A stretch of DNA of 64,000 bases from Colwellia sp. 12G3 (GTDB lineage Bacteria; Pseudomonadota; Gammaproteobacteria; Enterobacterales; Alteromonadaceae): positions 682,001 to 746,000 of the forward strand of contig NZ_PJAQ01000068.1 of the NCBI RefSeq assembly GCF_002836775.1, written 5' to 3'. A program made the position numbers and the translations under genes. This document shows positions 18,961 through 29,819 of this stretch, one piece after another. The notes beneath the pieces were generated by a model. The model did no database searches, was not told the origin of the DNA, and saw only the letters and a program-made list of their open reading frames with translations. Within the stretch, counting starts at the first letter, position 1. Each line of letters begins with the position of its first letter.

Positions 18961-19473
18961 CTACTTAGCCTTACGTTCGTAAACACAAAAATCTAATTGA
19001 TGGACATTATTTTCATCACTATCACGTACTTCACTACTCATTTTATGCCAGCTACCGTCATCGTAATTTGGAAATTGGGTATCGCCATCAATGGCAGCCT
19101 TAATATGAGTCACATATAAACGGTCAGCTTTAGGTAAGCAATGGGCATAAATTGCACCACCACCGATCACCATAATTTCGTCAACCGCTTCATCACCATT
19201 TGATCCACTAACTAGACCTAATGCCTGTTCGACTGAAGTTACTGTATCAATTCCTGCTGCTGCATAATTTTCATCGCGAGAAATAACAATATTACGTCGA
19301 CCTGGTAAAGGTCTGCCAATAGACTCAAACGTTTTTCGCCCCATGATAATAGGTTTGCCTAAAGTCACTTTTTTAAAATAAGCTAAATCCGCAGGTAAGT
19401 GCCACGGCATATCATTGTCTTTGCCAATAACATTGTTATCCGCAGTAGCAACGATCATAGATAGAATGGTCAT
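18961..19473 (-). CDS. folA: Dihydrofolate reductase
   Basis: A 170-residue chromosomal type I DHFR, reducing dihydrofolate to tetrahydrofolate with NADPH. Family landmarks are IVATADNNVIGKDNDMPWHL with the catalytic acidic residue in ADLAYFK, IIMGRKTFESIGRPLPGR and the late IGGGAIYAH. The length is slightly greater than E. coli FolA (159 residues). Transcribed alone, it ends at the shared terminator with gltD. Confidence 0.95.
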   Translation of the reverse strand: MTILSMIVATADNNVIGKDNDMPWHLPADLAYFKKVTLGKPIIMGRKTFESIGRPLPGRRNIVISRDENYAAAGIDTVTSVEQALGLVSGSNGDEAVDEIMVIGGGAIYAHCLPKADRLYVTHIKAAIDGDTQFPNYDDGSWHKMSSEVRDSDENNVHQLDFCVYERKAK

Positions 19474-19509
19474 AAAACTCTCAAAATTATTTTGGTATTA
19501 CTCGAAAAA

Positions 19510-19552
19510 GGTAAAAAAAAAAGCACTGGTTCATAAAAATAAACAAGTGCTT
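19510..19552 (-). terminator. Terminator of obgE
   Basis: On the minus strand AAGCACTTGTT pairs with AACCAGTGCTT (one G-T or mismatch position), followed by a run of ten T. Confidence 0.8.
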
Positions 19553-19569
19553 CATATTAACAGGTAATG

Positions 19570-20739
<1,170 letters not shown>

Positions 20740-20840
20740 TCAATAACCCTAATATGGTAATGCTTGTGCAATTATCACTAGTATAAACTATTTTTGCCTG
20801 ACTAAAAATGAATCTCTGCTCAGTCAAAAAAAAATCAAAA

Positions 20841-20869
20841 AAAAACCTCGCATGAAGCGAGGTTTTTGG
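20841..20869 (-). terminator. Terminator of rplU-rpmA
   Basis: On the minus strand ACCTCGC-TTCAT-GCGAGGT is followed by a run of nine T, 16 bp after the rpmA stop. Confidence 0.9.
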
Positions 20870-20884
20870 AGTGTTAAGTTATTA

Positions 20885-21142
20885 TTAGTCAGCGATTATG
20901 CTAACGAACTTACGACTCTTTGGACCTTTAACTTCAAATTGTACTTTACCGTCAGATAAAGCAAATAAAGTATGATCTTTACCGATACCCATGTTGTTAC
21001 CAGCGTGGAAACGAGTACCACGTTGACGAACAATAATGTTACCAGCTAAAACAGATTCGCCACCAAAGCGCTTAACACCTAGGCGTTTTGCTTCTGAATC
21101 GCGACCATTTCGTGTACTACCTGCAGCTTTCTTATGTGCCAT
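20885..21142 (-). CDS. rpmA: 50S ribosomal protein L27
   Basis: An 85-residue protein whose N-terminus reaches the peptidyl transferase centre. [20 protein letters not shown] and the [15 protein letters not shown] segment are standard L27. It begins directly with AHKKA, so there is no cleavable N-terminal extension as found in Firmicutes. Its start lies 16 bp after rplU, with AGGAGC just before the ATG. Confidence 0.98.
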   Translation of the reverse strand: MAHKKAAGSTRNGRDSEAKRLGVKRFGGESVLAGNIIVRQRGTRFHAGNNMGIGKDHTLFALSDGKVQFEVKGPKSRKFVSIIAD

Positions 21143-21158
21143 GTCAAAATGCTCCTAA

Positions 21159-21470
21159 TTAGCCGTTAATACCAGTAATTTTCACTTCAGTGAACCATTG
21201 ACGATGGCCCGCTTGTTTGCGTGAATGCTTACGACGTTTGAATTTAACAATGGTAACTTTAGGAGCGCGGGCTTGAGTAACAACCTCTGCAACAACTTTA
21301 CCACCAGCAACGTAAGGCGCGCCTACATTGATGTTATCGCCATTAGCGATCATTAAAACGTTATCAAATTCTACTGTTGCGCCTACTTCAAGCTCAAGCT
21401 TTTCTAGACGAACTGTTTGTCCTTCGGTTACACGATGCTGTTTACCACCGCTTTGGAATACCGCGTACAT
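21159..21470 (-). CDS. rplU: 50S ribosomal protein L21
   Basis: A 103-residue L21, identical in layout to E. coli ([14 protein letters not shown], then [20 protein letters not shown]). The ATG at 21470 is chosen because the protein aligns from MYAVF and GGAG lies upstream; a longer frame from 21491 is not needed. First gene of the rplU-rpmA operon. Confidence 0.97.
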   Translation of the reverse strand: MYAVFQSGGKQHRVTEGQTVRLEKLELEVGATVEFDNVLMIANGDNINVGAPYVAGGKVVAEVVTQARAPKVTIVKFKRRKHSRKQAGHRQWFTEVKITGING

Positions 21471-21530
21471 AGCTACTCCGTACTGCGTCATTATATTATT
21501 GACGCTAAATTTATAAAATATAGGGCGCGA

Positions 21531-21559
21531 ATTCTACGCGAAGAAAACTACAAGGGCAA
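21531..21559 (-). promoter_or_regulatory. Promoter of rplU-rpmA
   Basis: On the minus strand TTGCCC (21554-21559) and TAGAAT (21531-21536) have a 17-bp spacer, followed by TCGCGCCC, a GC-rich discriminator typical of growth-rate-controlled ribosomal promoters. Confidence 0.65.
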
Positions 21560-21742
21560 GTCTAAAGTCGATCATTTATTAACTTTATTGGCCTTTTATG
21601 CTTTTTAATTGCTTTTCACCTAAGAATTAAAACAAAGCGACTAGAAAACTACTTTTGCATAAAATTTAGTGTAAACTTTGCTTTCATAACTAATTGAATA
21701 CTTTTGATTAATAACTAATCAAAATAGCTAAAGAAAAGTGGC

Positions 21743-22726
21743 ATGGGCAATAAAGTAAATATTAAAGCAATACAGGCATTAGCGCAAAGCGATATGACAG
21801 CAGTGAACGATCTTATTTATGATCAATTACAATCTGATGTCGCACTTATTAATCAGCTTGGTATATATATTGTTAACGGTGGCGGTAAACGTATGCGCCC
21901 TATGTTAACGGTTCTTGCTGCTAAAGCATTCGCGTACCAAGGCGAAAAGCATTGGGAAATCGCAGCCATTATTGAGTTTATTCACACGGCAACGTTACTC
22001 CATGATGATGTCGTTGATGAATCAAATATGCGCCGTGGTAGAGAAACTGCCAATGCTTTATTTGGCAATAGTGCTAGCGTATTAGTCGGTGATTTTCTTT
22101 ATACTCGCTCTTTTCAAATGATGACTAAACTGGGTGATATGCGCATTATGGATATTTTATCAGAGGCCACCAATATAGTGGCCGAAGGTGAAGTATTACA
22201 GTTAATGAACTGCAATGATGCAAGCACTACCGAAGAAAGCTATATGCAGGTCATTTATTGTAAAACAGCTAAATTGTTTGAAGCAGCAACACGCCTTGCT
22301 GCAGTAATAGCCAAACAAGATGATAAAATTGAACAAGCCATGGCTGATTATGGCAAGTACCTAGGTACCGCATTTCAGTTAGTTGATGACATTATGGACT
22401 ATACTGCTGATGCTAAAGAAATGGGCAAAAATGTCGGTGATGATCTTGCTGAAGGTAAACCAACGTTACCATTACTCTATGCGATGAGGCACGGTAATGA
22501 TGCACAACAAAAATTAATTAAGGAAGCCATTGAACTTGGTAATGGCATGGATAACCTTGAGTTAATTCTTGCAGCGATGGAAGAGACAGGTGCTTTACGT
22601 TATACCCAGCAACAAGCTGAAATTGAAGCAGACAAGGCCATTAACGCTCTCAACGTCATTACTGATAGCGAACATAAGCAAGCCCTTATTGCCTTAGCAC
22701 ATATCGCTGCTAACAGAAGTCACTAA
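21743..22726 (+). CDS. ispB: Octaprenyl diphosphate synthase
   Basis: A 327-residue trans-prenyltransferase that builds the isoprenoid side chain of quinones. The first aspartate motif is LLHDDVVDESNMRRG near residue 90 and the second LVDDIMDYTAD near 214; GGGKRMRPM near 47 binds diphosphate. Length is close to E. coli IspB (323 residues). It is divergent from rplU, the usual gammaproteobacterial arrangement. The start fits the family N-terminus. Confidence 0.95.
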   Translation: MGNKVNIKAIQALAQSDMTAVNDLIYDQLQSDVALINQLGIYIVNGGGKRMRPMLTVLAAKAFAYQGEKHWEIAAIIEFIHTATLLHDDVVDESNMRRGRETANALFGNSASVLVGDFLYTRSFQMMTKLGDMRIMDILSEATNIVAEGEVLQLMNCNDASTTEESYMQVIYCKTAKLFEAATRLAAVIAKQDDKIEQAMADYGKYLGTAFQLVDDIMDYTADAKEMGKNVGDDLAEGKPTLPLLYAMRHGNDAQQKLIKEAIELGNGMDNLELILAAMEETGALRYTQQQAEIEADKAINALNVITDSEHKQALIALAHIAANRSH

Positions 22727-22822
22727 GCCAAGACTTTAGCCTACGGGCAATGTATTAATTCGATGACTGCATGTGACTAACGCTTATAAATAAGTAGGCG
22801 ATTCCCTCTAAATTTATGAATA

Positions 22823-22860
22823 AAAAAAACGCTGTTATCGGTTGATAACAGCGTTTTTTA
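22823..22860. terminator. Bidirectional terminator between ispB and mdh
   Basis: AACGCTGTTATC pairs with GATAACAGCGTT over a four-base loop, with A8 before it and T6 after it. Confidence 0.9.
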
Positions 22861-22879
22861 TTGTCGGTTTTACGGCTGC

Positions 22880-23815
22880 TTAGCTAGCCATAAAATCAAC
22901 ACCTTCTTGAATATCTTTTTTCAAGGTTGCAAGCATGTCTTCTTTTGCTTTTTGTTCAAAAGCACTTAACTCGCCGTAAGGTAGAATTTCACTTACACCG
23001 TTAACGCCTAAACGTACAGGTTGTGCGAAGAACAATGCATCTTCACCATTACCTTCAACGTATGCGTAATCAACAACATCTTCACCTTGTAGGCCTTTAA
23101 CTAAAGACATACAAAAACGTGCAGCAGCAGCACCCATAGAAAGTGTCGCAGAACCGCCACCAGCTTTTGCTTCAACTACTTCAGTACCTGCATTTTGGAT
23201 ACGAGGAGTAAGCGTAGCAATTTCTTCATCTGTGAACGTAGCGCCTTCAACTTGAGATAGTAATGGTAAAATTGTTGTGCCTGAGTGACCACCAATTACG
23301 GGTACTTTAACAGTAGCAACATCTAAGCCTTTCAACTCAGCAACAAAAGCTTCAGAGCGAATAACATCTAGCGTAGTAACACCGAAAAGACGCGCTGCAT
23401 CATAAGTACCTGCTTTTTTGAATACTTCAGCAACAATTGGTACCGTACCATTAACTGGATTAGTAATTACACCTACCAATGCTTTAGGACAGCTTGCAAC
23501 AATGCCTTCTGCTAATACTTTAATAATACCCGCATTTACATTGAATAAATCAGCACGATCCATACCTGGTTTACGTGGCATACCCGCTGGAATCAAAACA
23601 ATATCAGCACCTGTTAGTGCACCGCTAAGATCGTCACGACCAAAACCTGCAACTTTAACGTCAGTTGGGATGTGTGATAAATCTACCGCAACACCTGGAA
23701 CAACAGGTGCAACATCATATAAAGACAACTCAGAACCTGCTGGCAATTGAGTTTTTAATAATAATGATAATGCTTGACCAATACCGCCTGCGGCGCCTAA
23801 AACAGCTACTTTCAT
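22880..23815 (-). CDS. mdh: Malate dehydrogenase
   Basis: A 311-residue NAD-dependent enzyme of the TCA cycle converting malate to oxaloacetate. The NAD loop is [16 protein letters not shown], substrate arginines are in [19 protein letters not shown] follows, and the catalytic His is in [13 protein letters not shown]. Length matches E. coli Mdh (312 residues). It is divergent from argR across a 231-bp gap, the order seen in many gammaproteobacteria. TCGGAG lies upstream of the ATG. Confidence 0.97.
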   Translation of the reverse strand: MKVAVLGAAGGIGQALSLLLKTQLPAGSELSLYDVAPVVPGVAVDLSHIPTDVKVAGFGRDDLSGALTGADIVLIPAGMPRKPGMDRADLFNVNAGIIKVLAEGIVASCPKALVGVITNPVNGTVPIVAEVFKKAGTYDAARLFGVTTLDVIRSEAFVAELKGLDVATVKVPVIGGHSGTTILPLLSQVEGATFTDEEIATLTPRIQNAGTEVVEAKAGGGSATLSMGAAAARFCMSLVKGLQGEDVVDYAYVEGNGEDALFFAQPVRLGVNGVSEILPYGELSAFEQKAKEDMLATLKKDIQEGVDFMAS

Positions 23816-23863
23816 GTGATTTCTCCGAAACTAAGTGGGGTTATTTGTTGTAAAAATTATGGT

Positions 23864-23877
23864 TGAAATATTATTCG
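23864..23877. promoter_or_regulatory. Candidate ArgR-binding site (ARG box)
   Basis: TGAAATATTATTCG resembles the consensus TGAAT-WWWW-ATTCA with two mismatches. It lies between mdh and argR. ArgR commonly controls its own gene, but a second, properly spaced box was not found. Confidence 0.3.
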
Positions 23878-24046
23878 AGTAAATACGTTAATTTTTTTCT
23901 GACCAAAAGATATAGTATAAGCAAGTAAAAAACAATTATTATACTCAGATATTAACTTTCAGTATGATGATGCGATAACGTATACTAGCTTTATTTATAG
24001 TGATTACAAACGCCACTTTAGTCTACTACAGGGTTGATTTCGCATT

Positions 24047-24520
24047 ATGAGCGGTTTACAAAAACAAGAAGCACTAGTACAAGCATTTAAAGATTTATTA
24101 AAACAAGAGCAGTTTGGCTCTCAAGGTGAAATTGTCGATGCATTAAAAGCCAATGGTTTTGACAATATCAGTCAATCAAAAATATCTCGTATGCTTAGTA
24201 AGTTCGGTGCGGTAAGAACCCGAAATGCTCGCCAAGAGATGGTCTATTGTTTACCTGCTGAGTTAGGTGTACCAACCGCACAAAGTCCGCTCAAGCAATT
24301 AGTATTAGAAATAGAGCACAATGAAGTAATGATCATTCTTCAAACCAGTCCAGGTGCTGCTCAGCTAATTGCCCGACTACTTGATAGTTTAAGTAAAAGT
24401 GATGGTGTACTTGGCACGATTGCTGGCGATGATACTATTTTCATTGCGCCTACTGATGTTAGCAAGATCAATGAAACTATCAAAAAATTGGAAGAGCTCT
24501 TCTCTAAGAATTTAAGCTAA
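24047..24520 (+). CDS. argR: Arginine repressor ArgR
   Basis: A 157-residue arginine-responsive regulator. The N-terminal winged helix (1-72) includes [16 protein letters not shown] and [20 protein letters not shown]. The C-terminal hexamerisation and arginine-binding domain has [14 protein letters not shown] and [13 protein letters not shown]. Length matches E. coli ArgR. Its last four residues KNLS are encoded by the first unit of a 13-bp tandem repeat. Confidence 0.95.
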   Translation: MSGLQKQEALVQAFKDLLKQEQFGSQGEIVDALKANGFDNISQSKISRMLSKFGAVRTRNARQEMVYCLPAELGVPTAQSPLKQLVLEIEHNEVMIILQTSPGAAQLIARLLDSLSKSDGVLGTIAGDDTIFIAPTDVSKINETIKKLEELFSKNLS

Positions 24521-24555
24521 GAATTTAAGCTAAGAATTTAAGCTAAGAATTTAAA
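24505..24555. repeat. 13-bp tandem repeat spanning the argR stop codon
   Basis: The unit TAAGAATTTAAGC occurs three times in full (24505, 24518, 24531), followed by a partial fourth. The argR stop TAA is the first three bases of the second unit, so changes in copy number leave the protein end unchanged. Confidence 0.85.
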
Positions 24556-24559
24556 TCCA

Positions 24560-24586
24560 AAGCTTAGGCAGCAGTCTAAGCTTTTA
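24560..24586 (+). terminator. Terminator of argR overlapping the end of the convergent kinase gene
   Basis: AAGCTTAG and CTAAGCTT pair over an eight-base loop, followed by TTAT. The TAG stop of the minus-strand kinase gene lies in the second arm. Confidence 0.65.
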
Positions 24587-27500
24587 TCGTACTTATCACT
24601 TTTTTTATGCTGCGAAGCAAAGCTTTTCCTGTAACGGGTTTAGCCATATGTAAGTTCATTCCTGCAGCTAAGCTCTGCTGTTTATCTTCTTCTCTAGCAT
24701 GGGCTGTCATGGCAATAATAGGTAAATATTGATAATTACTCTGCGCTCTAATATGTTTAGCTGCAGTGAGTCCATCCATAATGGGCATTTGAATATCCAT
24801 TAGCACAACATCAAAATTTTGTTCCGCTAAAGTATCTAAGGCCCCTTGACCGTTATCAGCTATCGTTACTTTAGCGTGCATATTTAATAGCAATTCTTTA
24901 GCAACTAACTGGTTAACTAAATTGTCTTCCACCAATAAAATTGACACGCCTCGTAAATCTCCTTCATCGTTGGTAGTTAATAATTTTGTCTTAGTACCTG
25001 TTGAACTGTTCGCTAATCGTTCTTGATGAAAGGGATTATTTTCAGTGATTATTCTTGAGCTGTTTGCCTGTTGAGTTGAGTAATCGACTTTATTAAGTAA
25101 CGCTTGTGATATTTGATCAAGCGCATAACGAAACAAAGGCATATCAACTAATAAGTACCGTGTAGATAGTTTATCTAAATAGACGCAAGTCTCATTCCGT
25201 AATGGGGTTAATGCTGGCTGACACAAACACAGTAATCTAAAGTCAGCTAAAGACACACTTAACGCTTGATGACTTTGTTGTTGAACAAAGTCATCCTCGT
25301 CGACAAGTACTATACTATCTGCCACTATGTCCATGTGACTTAAACCTTCCACACCACTTACTAGATGTAATTGCCAGTTCATTTGAGCAATACTTTCCAC
25401 AAAACTCTCTGAGAGTTTTTGATTTATAGCATAAACGGTTATGTTGGTTACTAGCGGCTGATTCAATTCTGCAGGTAAGTTTGTCAATAACTCTTTTGTC
25501 ACTGGTTGAACTGAATGATCAACTATCGCTGAGTCCTGTTCCTCAATTATATCAAGCTTAACTATTTGTAATGGTAATACAAAGCTTAGCTCACTGCCCC
25601 GCCCTAACTCGCTAGTAAGACTGATCTCCCCGCCTAACAGTTTAATAATTTGCTGACAAATGGATAAACCTAACCCAGACCCACCATATTTACGTGTCAT
25701 CGATTCATCGGCTTGGCTAAAAGCGTTAAATAAATGACTTTGATTATCACTGGCAATGCCTATACCGGTATCTCTCACTCGAAAGCGAACTTTAGCCACC
25801 GTATCTTTTAATAAAAGCACATCAATGATTAACTTAATCTCACCTTGCTCTGTAAACTTGATAGCATTATTAAATAAGTTAGCCAGCACTTGTACTAAAC
25901 GCATTTCATCGCAAATTACATTGCTAGGTACATCTGCGCTCATATCAACCAGTATATTAACCCGTTGATGATCAACATTGGTAATATTGAGCTTTAATGC
26001 TTTATCAATAATGATCGGTAAATTAACTGCGGTTTGGCTGACAATCATTTTACCGGCTTCGATTTTAGAGAGGTCTAAAAGTTCATCGACTAGGTGAAGC
26101 AGTGTCGATGAAGCACTCTGCGCATTAACTAAATAATGTTGTTGGCGGGGATCTAGTGCAGTACGTGCTAATAAGTCCATCATGCCTTGCATAGCATTGA
26201 TTGGCGTTCTGACTTCATGACTCATATTCGCCAGAAATTGAATCTTCACTTTGTTGGCATACTCAGCTTGATTTTTTGCTTTTTCCAGTGCTGATTGCGT
26301 TGCTTGCTGCAAAGTCACATCATGAAAAATACTGATAGAGCCAAGAATATTTCCTTGCTCATCGGTAAATTGATTACAAAAACCTTGATAAATATAATCT
26401 CCCGCATTAATAAGCGCTTGCTGCGGATAAATGTCATTGTTATTAGCATTTAACTTATTTATTTCTTGTGCCAAAGGCGCTGGCATAAAAGTAACTGACT
26501 TAACCCCTAGCATTTGTTCAACAGAGAGATTAGCTAAACGTTCAAAAGCTTTATTACACCCCATCAACAAGCCCTTAGGGTCGTTAAATACAATCAATTC
26601 AGGGATGGCATTCATCACAGAGCGTAATAGCGCATAATCACGTTGATGCTTAGCACTGCTCTCTTGTAACGCTTTAGTTTTTTCTATTACGCGACTATCC
26701 AACACATCATTTTGCTCTGTTAGCTGTAAGAGTAAACTACGATTTTGAGCAAAGATATCTTCAACCACTTGAAACCAATGTAACCAATCCGCTGCGGGGG
26801 TAATCTTGCCAGGGTCTCCTTCAGCACAATATTGAATATGACTAATAAATTCTGTAGTTGGCTGAATAAAAGTACGTTTTGTCATGGTATTTACCAGCAT
26901 AAGAAATGCCAACAAGCCGATAAATAGCATCGCAAAAACAAAAATAAAATCACTATACTGGGGGGCTGAAAAATGTTCATATTGTTGATATTTAAGTAAG
27001 GTCCAGCCATTAACCGTGAGCATCTGTTTTTCAATCAACCAATCACCTAAGTGTTCAGAATTTTCCATTTTGGCTAGATGCTTAGCACTAAGCTCTTGAA
27101 GCGACTTTGGTAATAGGTCTTGCCAAGATGCACGGTAACTTAACGACTCCTTCCCGAGACGCTTTGAAAGTAGAATGTCATTATTTTCATTATATAAAAT
27201 AAGACCTTGGTCATTAGATTCTAACTCAGGCAAGCTGGCATGCAAACGCGATAAGTTGATATCAATAACAACTGCTCCTAACAACTTGTCCTGATGAAAA
27301 ACACCTGTGCCTAAAGAAGCATTCATGCCCCCGCCTGCAGCATCAAGATAAGGTGCAGACCAAAGTACCTGGTTAGTATTTGGGGTTAATGCTCGCATGG
27401 TTTGGTGATGTGGGCTATTGAGGGTTTTTTTACTAAACTGCCATATTTCTCGGTCAACCCAGGGATATATATTCACAAAGTCATCAAAGGAAATATAATA

Positions 27501-27983
27501 AAACCATGTGGCTTCTTCTAGGATATTTTGCGCCGCAATAAACGCAGGAGTTAACGCATTAGCCATAGCAATTTCTTGCTTTTTGAGTTCATCAAACTGA
27601 CTCACTTCTCCTAGGCCTGTAATATTACTGCTTAAACGTTTACCTTGCTTAATAACATCATGCAGTGGCTTATTTAAATAAAACATATCACCTTGTTGTG
27701 ACAAGGAAGGCATCGGAATGTTTATTTCGATAGGGTGCTTTAAAATATATTCGGCAAACTCTTTAATACCAACGACCGCTTGGACACTTTGCTCTAGCAT
27801 AATATTTAGTTGTTCAGCTTCTTGCTTGAGCTCGGTCAAGCTTTGCTGTTTATGTTGTGCAATTTGATTAAAATAACGTAATGAAGCGGCAGAAAAGGCA
27901 ACAAGAATAATGACAATAAAGGCCACTACAACAGTGATATTATAGCGTCTGAAAACTGTATTTATGCCCGTTTGGTAATACAC
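24576..27983 (-). CDS. arcS: Hybrid sensor histidine kinase, probable ArcS
   Basis: An 1135-residue inner-membrane kinase. TM1 lies at about 14-36, a large periplasmic Cache-like sensor at about 40-340, TM2 near 345-367 (FVFAMLFIGLLAFLMLV), a coiled coil, a PAS domain at about 450-570, the H box NMSHEVRTPINAM with His near 588, and an ATPase domain with GTGIGIA-like and GGSGLGLS boxes (about 695-815). A degenerate receiver (about 850-960) and an intact receiver with the phospho-Asp near 1062 (VLMDIQMPIMDG) end it. It has no Hpt domain, so it needs a separate one. This order matches Shewanella ArcS, which, as I recall, also lies beside phoH and rapA. Kinase identity is sure; the ArcS name is inferred. 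Confidence 0.8.
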   Translation of the reverse strand: MYYQTGINTVFRRYNITVVVAFIVIILVAFSAASLRYFNQIAQHKQQSLTELKQEAEQLNIMLEQSVQAVVGIKEFAEYILKHPIEINIPMPSLSQQGDMFYLNKPLHDVIKQGKRLSSNITGLGEVSQFDELKKQEIAMANALTPAFIAAQNILEEATWFYYISFDDFVNIYPWVDREIWQFSKKTLNSPHHQTMRALTPNTNQVLWSAPYLDAAGGGMNASLGTGVFHQDKLLGAVVIDINLSRLHASLPELESNDQGLILYNENNDILLSKRLGKESLSYRASWQDLLPKSLQELSAKHLAKMENSEHLGDWLIEKQMLTVNGWTLLKYQQYEHFSAPQYSDFIFVFAMLFIGLLAFLMLVNTMTKRTFIQPTTEFISHIQYCAEGDPGKITPAADWLHWFQVVEDIFAQNRSLLLQLTEQNDVLDSRVIEKTKALQESSAKHQRDYALLRSVMNAIPELIVFNDPKGLLMGCNKAFERLANLSVEQMLGVKSVTFMPAPLAQEINKLNANNNDIYPQQALINAGDYIYQGFCNQFTDEQGNILGSISIFHDVTLQQATQSALEKAKNQAEYANKVKIQFLANMSHEVRTPINAMQGMMDLLARTALDPRQQHYLVNAQSASSTLLHLVDELLDLSKIEAGKMIVSQTAVNLPIIIDKALKLNITNVDHQRVNILVDMSADVPSNVICDEMRLVQVLANLFNNAIKFTEQGEIKLIIDVLLLKDTVAKVRFRVRDTGIGIASDNQSHLFNAFSQADESMTRKYGGSGLGLSICQQIIKLLGGEISLTSELGRGSELSFVLPLQIVKLDIIEEQDSAIVDHSVQPVTKELLTNLPAELNQPLVTNITVYAINQKLSESFVESIAQMNWQLHLVSGVEGLSHMDIVADSIVLVDEDDFVQQQSHQALSVSLADFRLLCLCQPALTPLRNETCVYLDKLSTRYLLVDMPLFRYALDQISQALLNKVDYSTQQANSSRIITENNPFHQERLANSSTGTKTKLLTTNDEGDLRGVSILLVEDNLVNQLVAKELLLNMHAKVTIADNGQGALDTLAEQNFDVVLMDIQMPIMDGLTAAKHIRAQSNYQYLPIIAMTAHAREEDKQQSLAAGMNLHMAKPVTGKALLRSIKKVISTIKA

Positions 27984-28145
27984 TAAAGTGCCTTAACTTT
28001 TTGTTTAAATAACTCGATTACTTAGTAAGTTAAAGCAGTCACATCATTTAAACAAGAGCTAAAAAATAGTTAAGCAAGGATAAGTGCTTTATTTACCCCG
28101 TTACTTATCTAAGCTGTATCAAGTAACCTCAACCGTTTAACACGA

Positions 28146-29597
28146 CTATAAATTCTCCTCAGCAAAAGCCGCGAGTCGGCTACGTACCACCCCATTTAAG
28201 TTGACTGTGGCAGAGCCTGGGAAGTCTTTAAAACGCTCGACAATATAAGTCAGCCCAGAAGTTACTGCCGTTAAATAGTTACTATCAATTTGTGCCAAAT
28301 TACCCGAACAAACTAATTTAGTTCCTTCACCACAGCGAGTGATAATAGTTTTTAACTGAGCCGCAGTTAAGTTTTGACACTCATCAAGCAGTACAAGGGC
28401 ATTTTGAATACTACGTCCACGCATAAAGTTTACTGATTTAAATTGAATATTGGCTTTATCTATAATGTAGTTCAAACTGCCATGCATACTTTCATCTTGT
28501 TGGTGTAATACTTCAAGAGAATCAGTTATTGCTGCTAGCCAAGGCGCCATTTTCTCTTCTTCAGTGCCAGGTAAAAAGCCAATAGACTCTGCAATTTCAG
28601 GCGTACTGCGCGTTACAATTATTTTGTCATAAAGACCACGTTCTATGACTTGCTCTAATGCAGAAGCTAAGGCAAGTAAAGTTTTACCACTACCTGCTGG
28701 CCCGGTCAGAATAACCAAATCAATAGTAGGATCCAATAAAGCATCCATCGCCATACCTTGATAAATATTTTTCGGATGAATACCCCAAGCATTTTTAGCT
28801 AATAAACGATCTCGCCCAAGATCTAAAATAGCAAGATTATCGTCATCCCAACCGGTAACTTTACCAGCAAAAGTATCACCACCATCAATTAAGTATTCAT
28901 TGATATAAGTAAAAGGTACTGTATCTCTAGCAACATAATGCGTAGTTTGCCTCCCTTCTGTTTCACTATTAACAGCTTGAATTTGTTGCCAGAAGTCACC
29001 TTCAAATTTATGATAGCCTTTAGTCAAAAACTGGATGTCATCAATGAGCTGATCCGTTCGATAATCTTCAACGTGGGCTAGCCCTGCTCCCTTGGCTTTC
29101 AGTCGCATATTGATATCTTTAGTAACTAAAACTATTTTCTTATTCGGCATTTTCTTTTGGATATGTAAAGCGGCGTTAATGATACGGTTATCATTTTCAT
29201 TAAAAGATAACGTATGTGCCGTTTTATCAAGTGCATAATCATTAATAATAGCAAGACTACCACTAGGATGTTGAGCGTCGTTTTGAGGTAGTTTAACGCC
29301 GGCAAGTACTTGCTCGGGACTGGCATCCCGTAAAGTGTCTTCAAGCGCTCTTATCGCTACTCTAGCGTCACGGCTAACATCTTTACGCCTATCTTTAATG
29401 GAGTCGAGTTCCTCCAAGACGGTCATGGGCACAACAACATCGTGTTCTTTAAAGGATAAAAAAGCGAAAGGTTCGTGCAGAAGGATATTTGTATCTAAAA
29501 TATAGATAATTTGTTGTTCAACGTTATCTTCAGTTTGAAGCGGCGAGGATAACTTCTCATTTAACACATTCTCATTATTCATATTCTCTTTAGTCAT
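28146..29597 (-). CDS. PIN-PhoH fusion protein (YlaK-type)
   Basis: A 483-residue protein joining an N-terminal PIN ribonuclease domain (YILDTNILLHEP, with Asp residues in VLEELDSIKDRR) to a C-terminal PhoH ATPase (Walker A GPAGSGKTLLAL near 325, Walker B ALVLLDECQNLT). It probably acts on RNA as an ATP-driven nuclease or helicase. The ATG at 29597 is chosen because GGAG lies 7 bases upstream; a longer frame from 29642 adds 15 unlikely residues. It follows the opposite-strand rapA divergently and precedes the ArcS candidate. Confidence 0.88.
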   Translation of the reverse strand: MTKENMNNENVLNEKLSSPLQTEDNVEQQIIYILDTNILLHEPFAFLSFKEHDVVVPMTVLEELDSIKDRRKDVSRDARVAIRALEDTLRDASPEQVLAGVKLPQNDAQHPSGSLAIINDYALDKTAHTLSFNENDNRIINAALHIQKKMPNKKIVLVTKDINMRLKAKGAGLAHVEDYRTDQLIDDIQFLTKGYHKFEGDFWQQIQAVNSETEGRQTTHYVARDTVPFTYINEYLIDGGDTFAGKVTGWDDDNLAILDLGRDRLLAKNAWGIHPKNIYQGMAMDALLDPTIDLVILTGPAGSGKTLLALASALEQVIERGLYDKIIVTRSTPEIAESIGFLPGTEEEKMAPWLAAITDSLEVLHQQDESMHGSLNYIIDKANIQFKSVNFMRGRSIQNALVLLDECQNLTAAQLKTIITRCGEGTKLVCSGNLAQIDSNYLTAVTSGLTYIVERFKDFPGSATVNLNGVVRSRLAAFAEENL

Positions 29598-29819
29598 GGG
29601 AAATCTCCGTGAGTCTCTGACAAAACAAATATAAAAGAGCAATACCGTCTTAAAAGTATAGCTTGTTAACAGTAATATCCTATTTATAGTGAAGCAAGCA
29701 TAATTTTTTAATGATTCCGTCTATGATTAAGAGTAATATAGCGCTTTTTTTTTACCCCGAGTTTTAATGTTTAGTATCGCTTGTACTAATAATTAAGTAA
29801 TCGTTGGAGAAGTAAGTTT

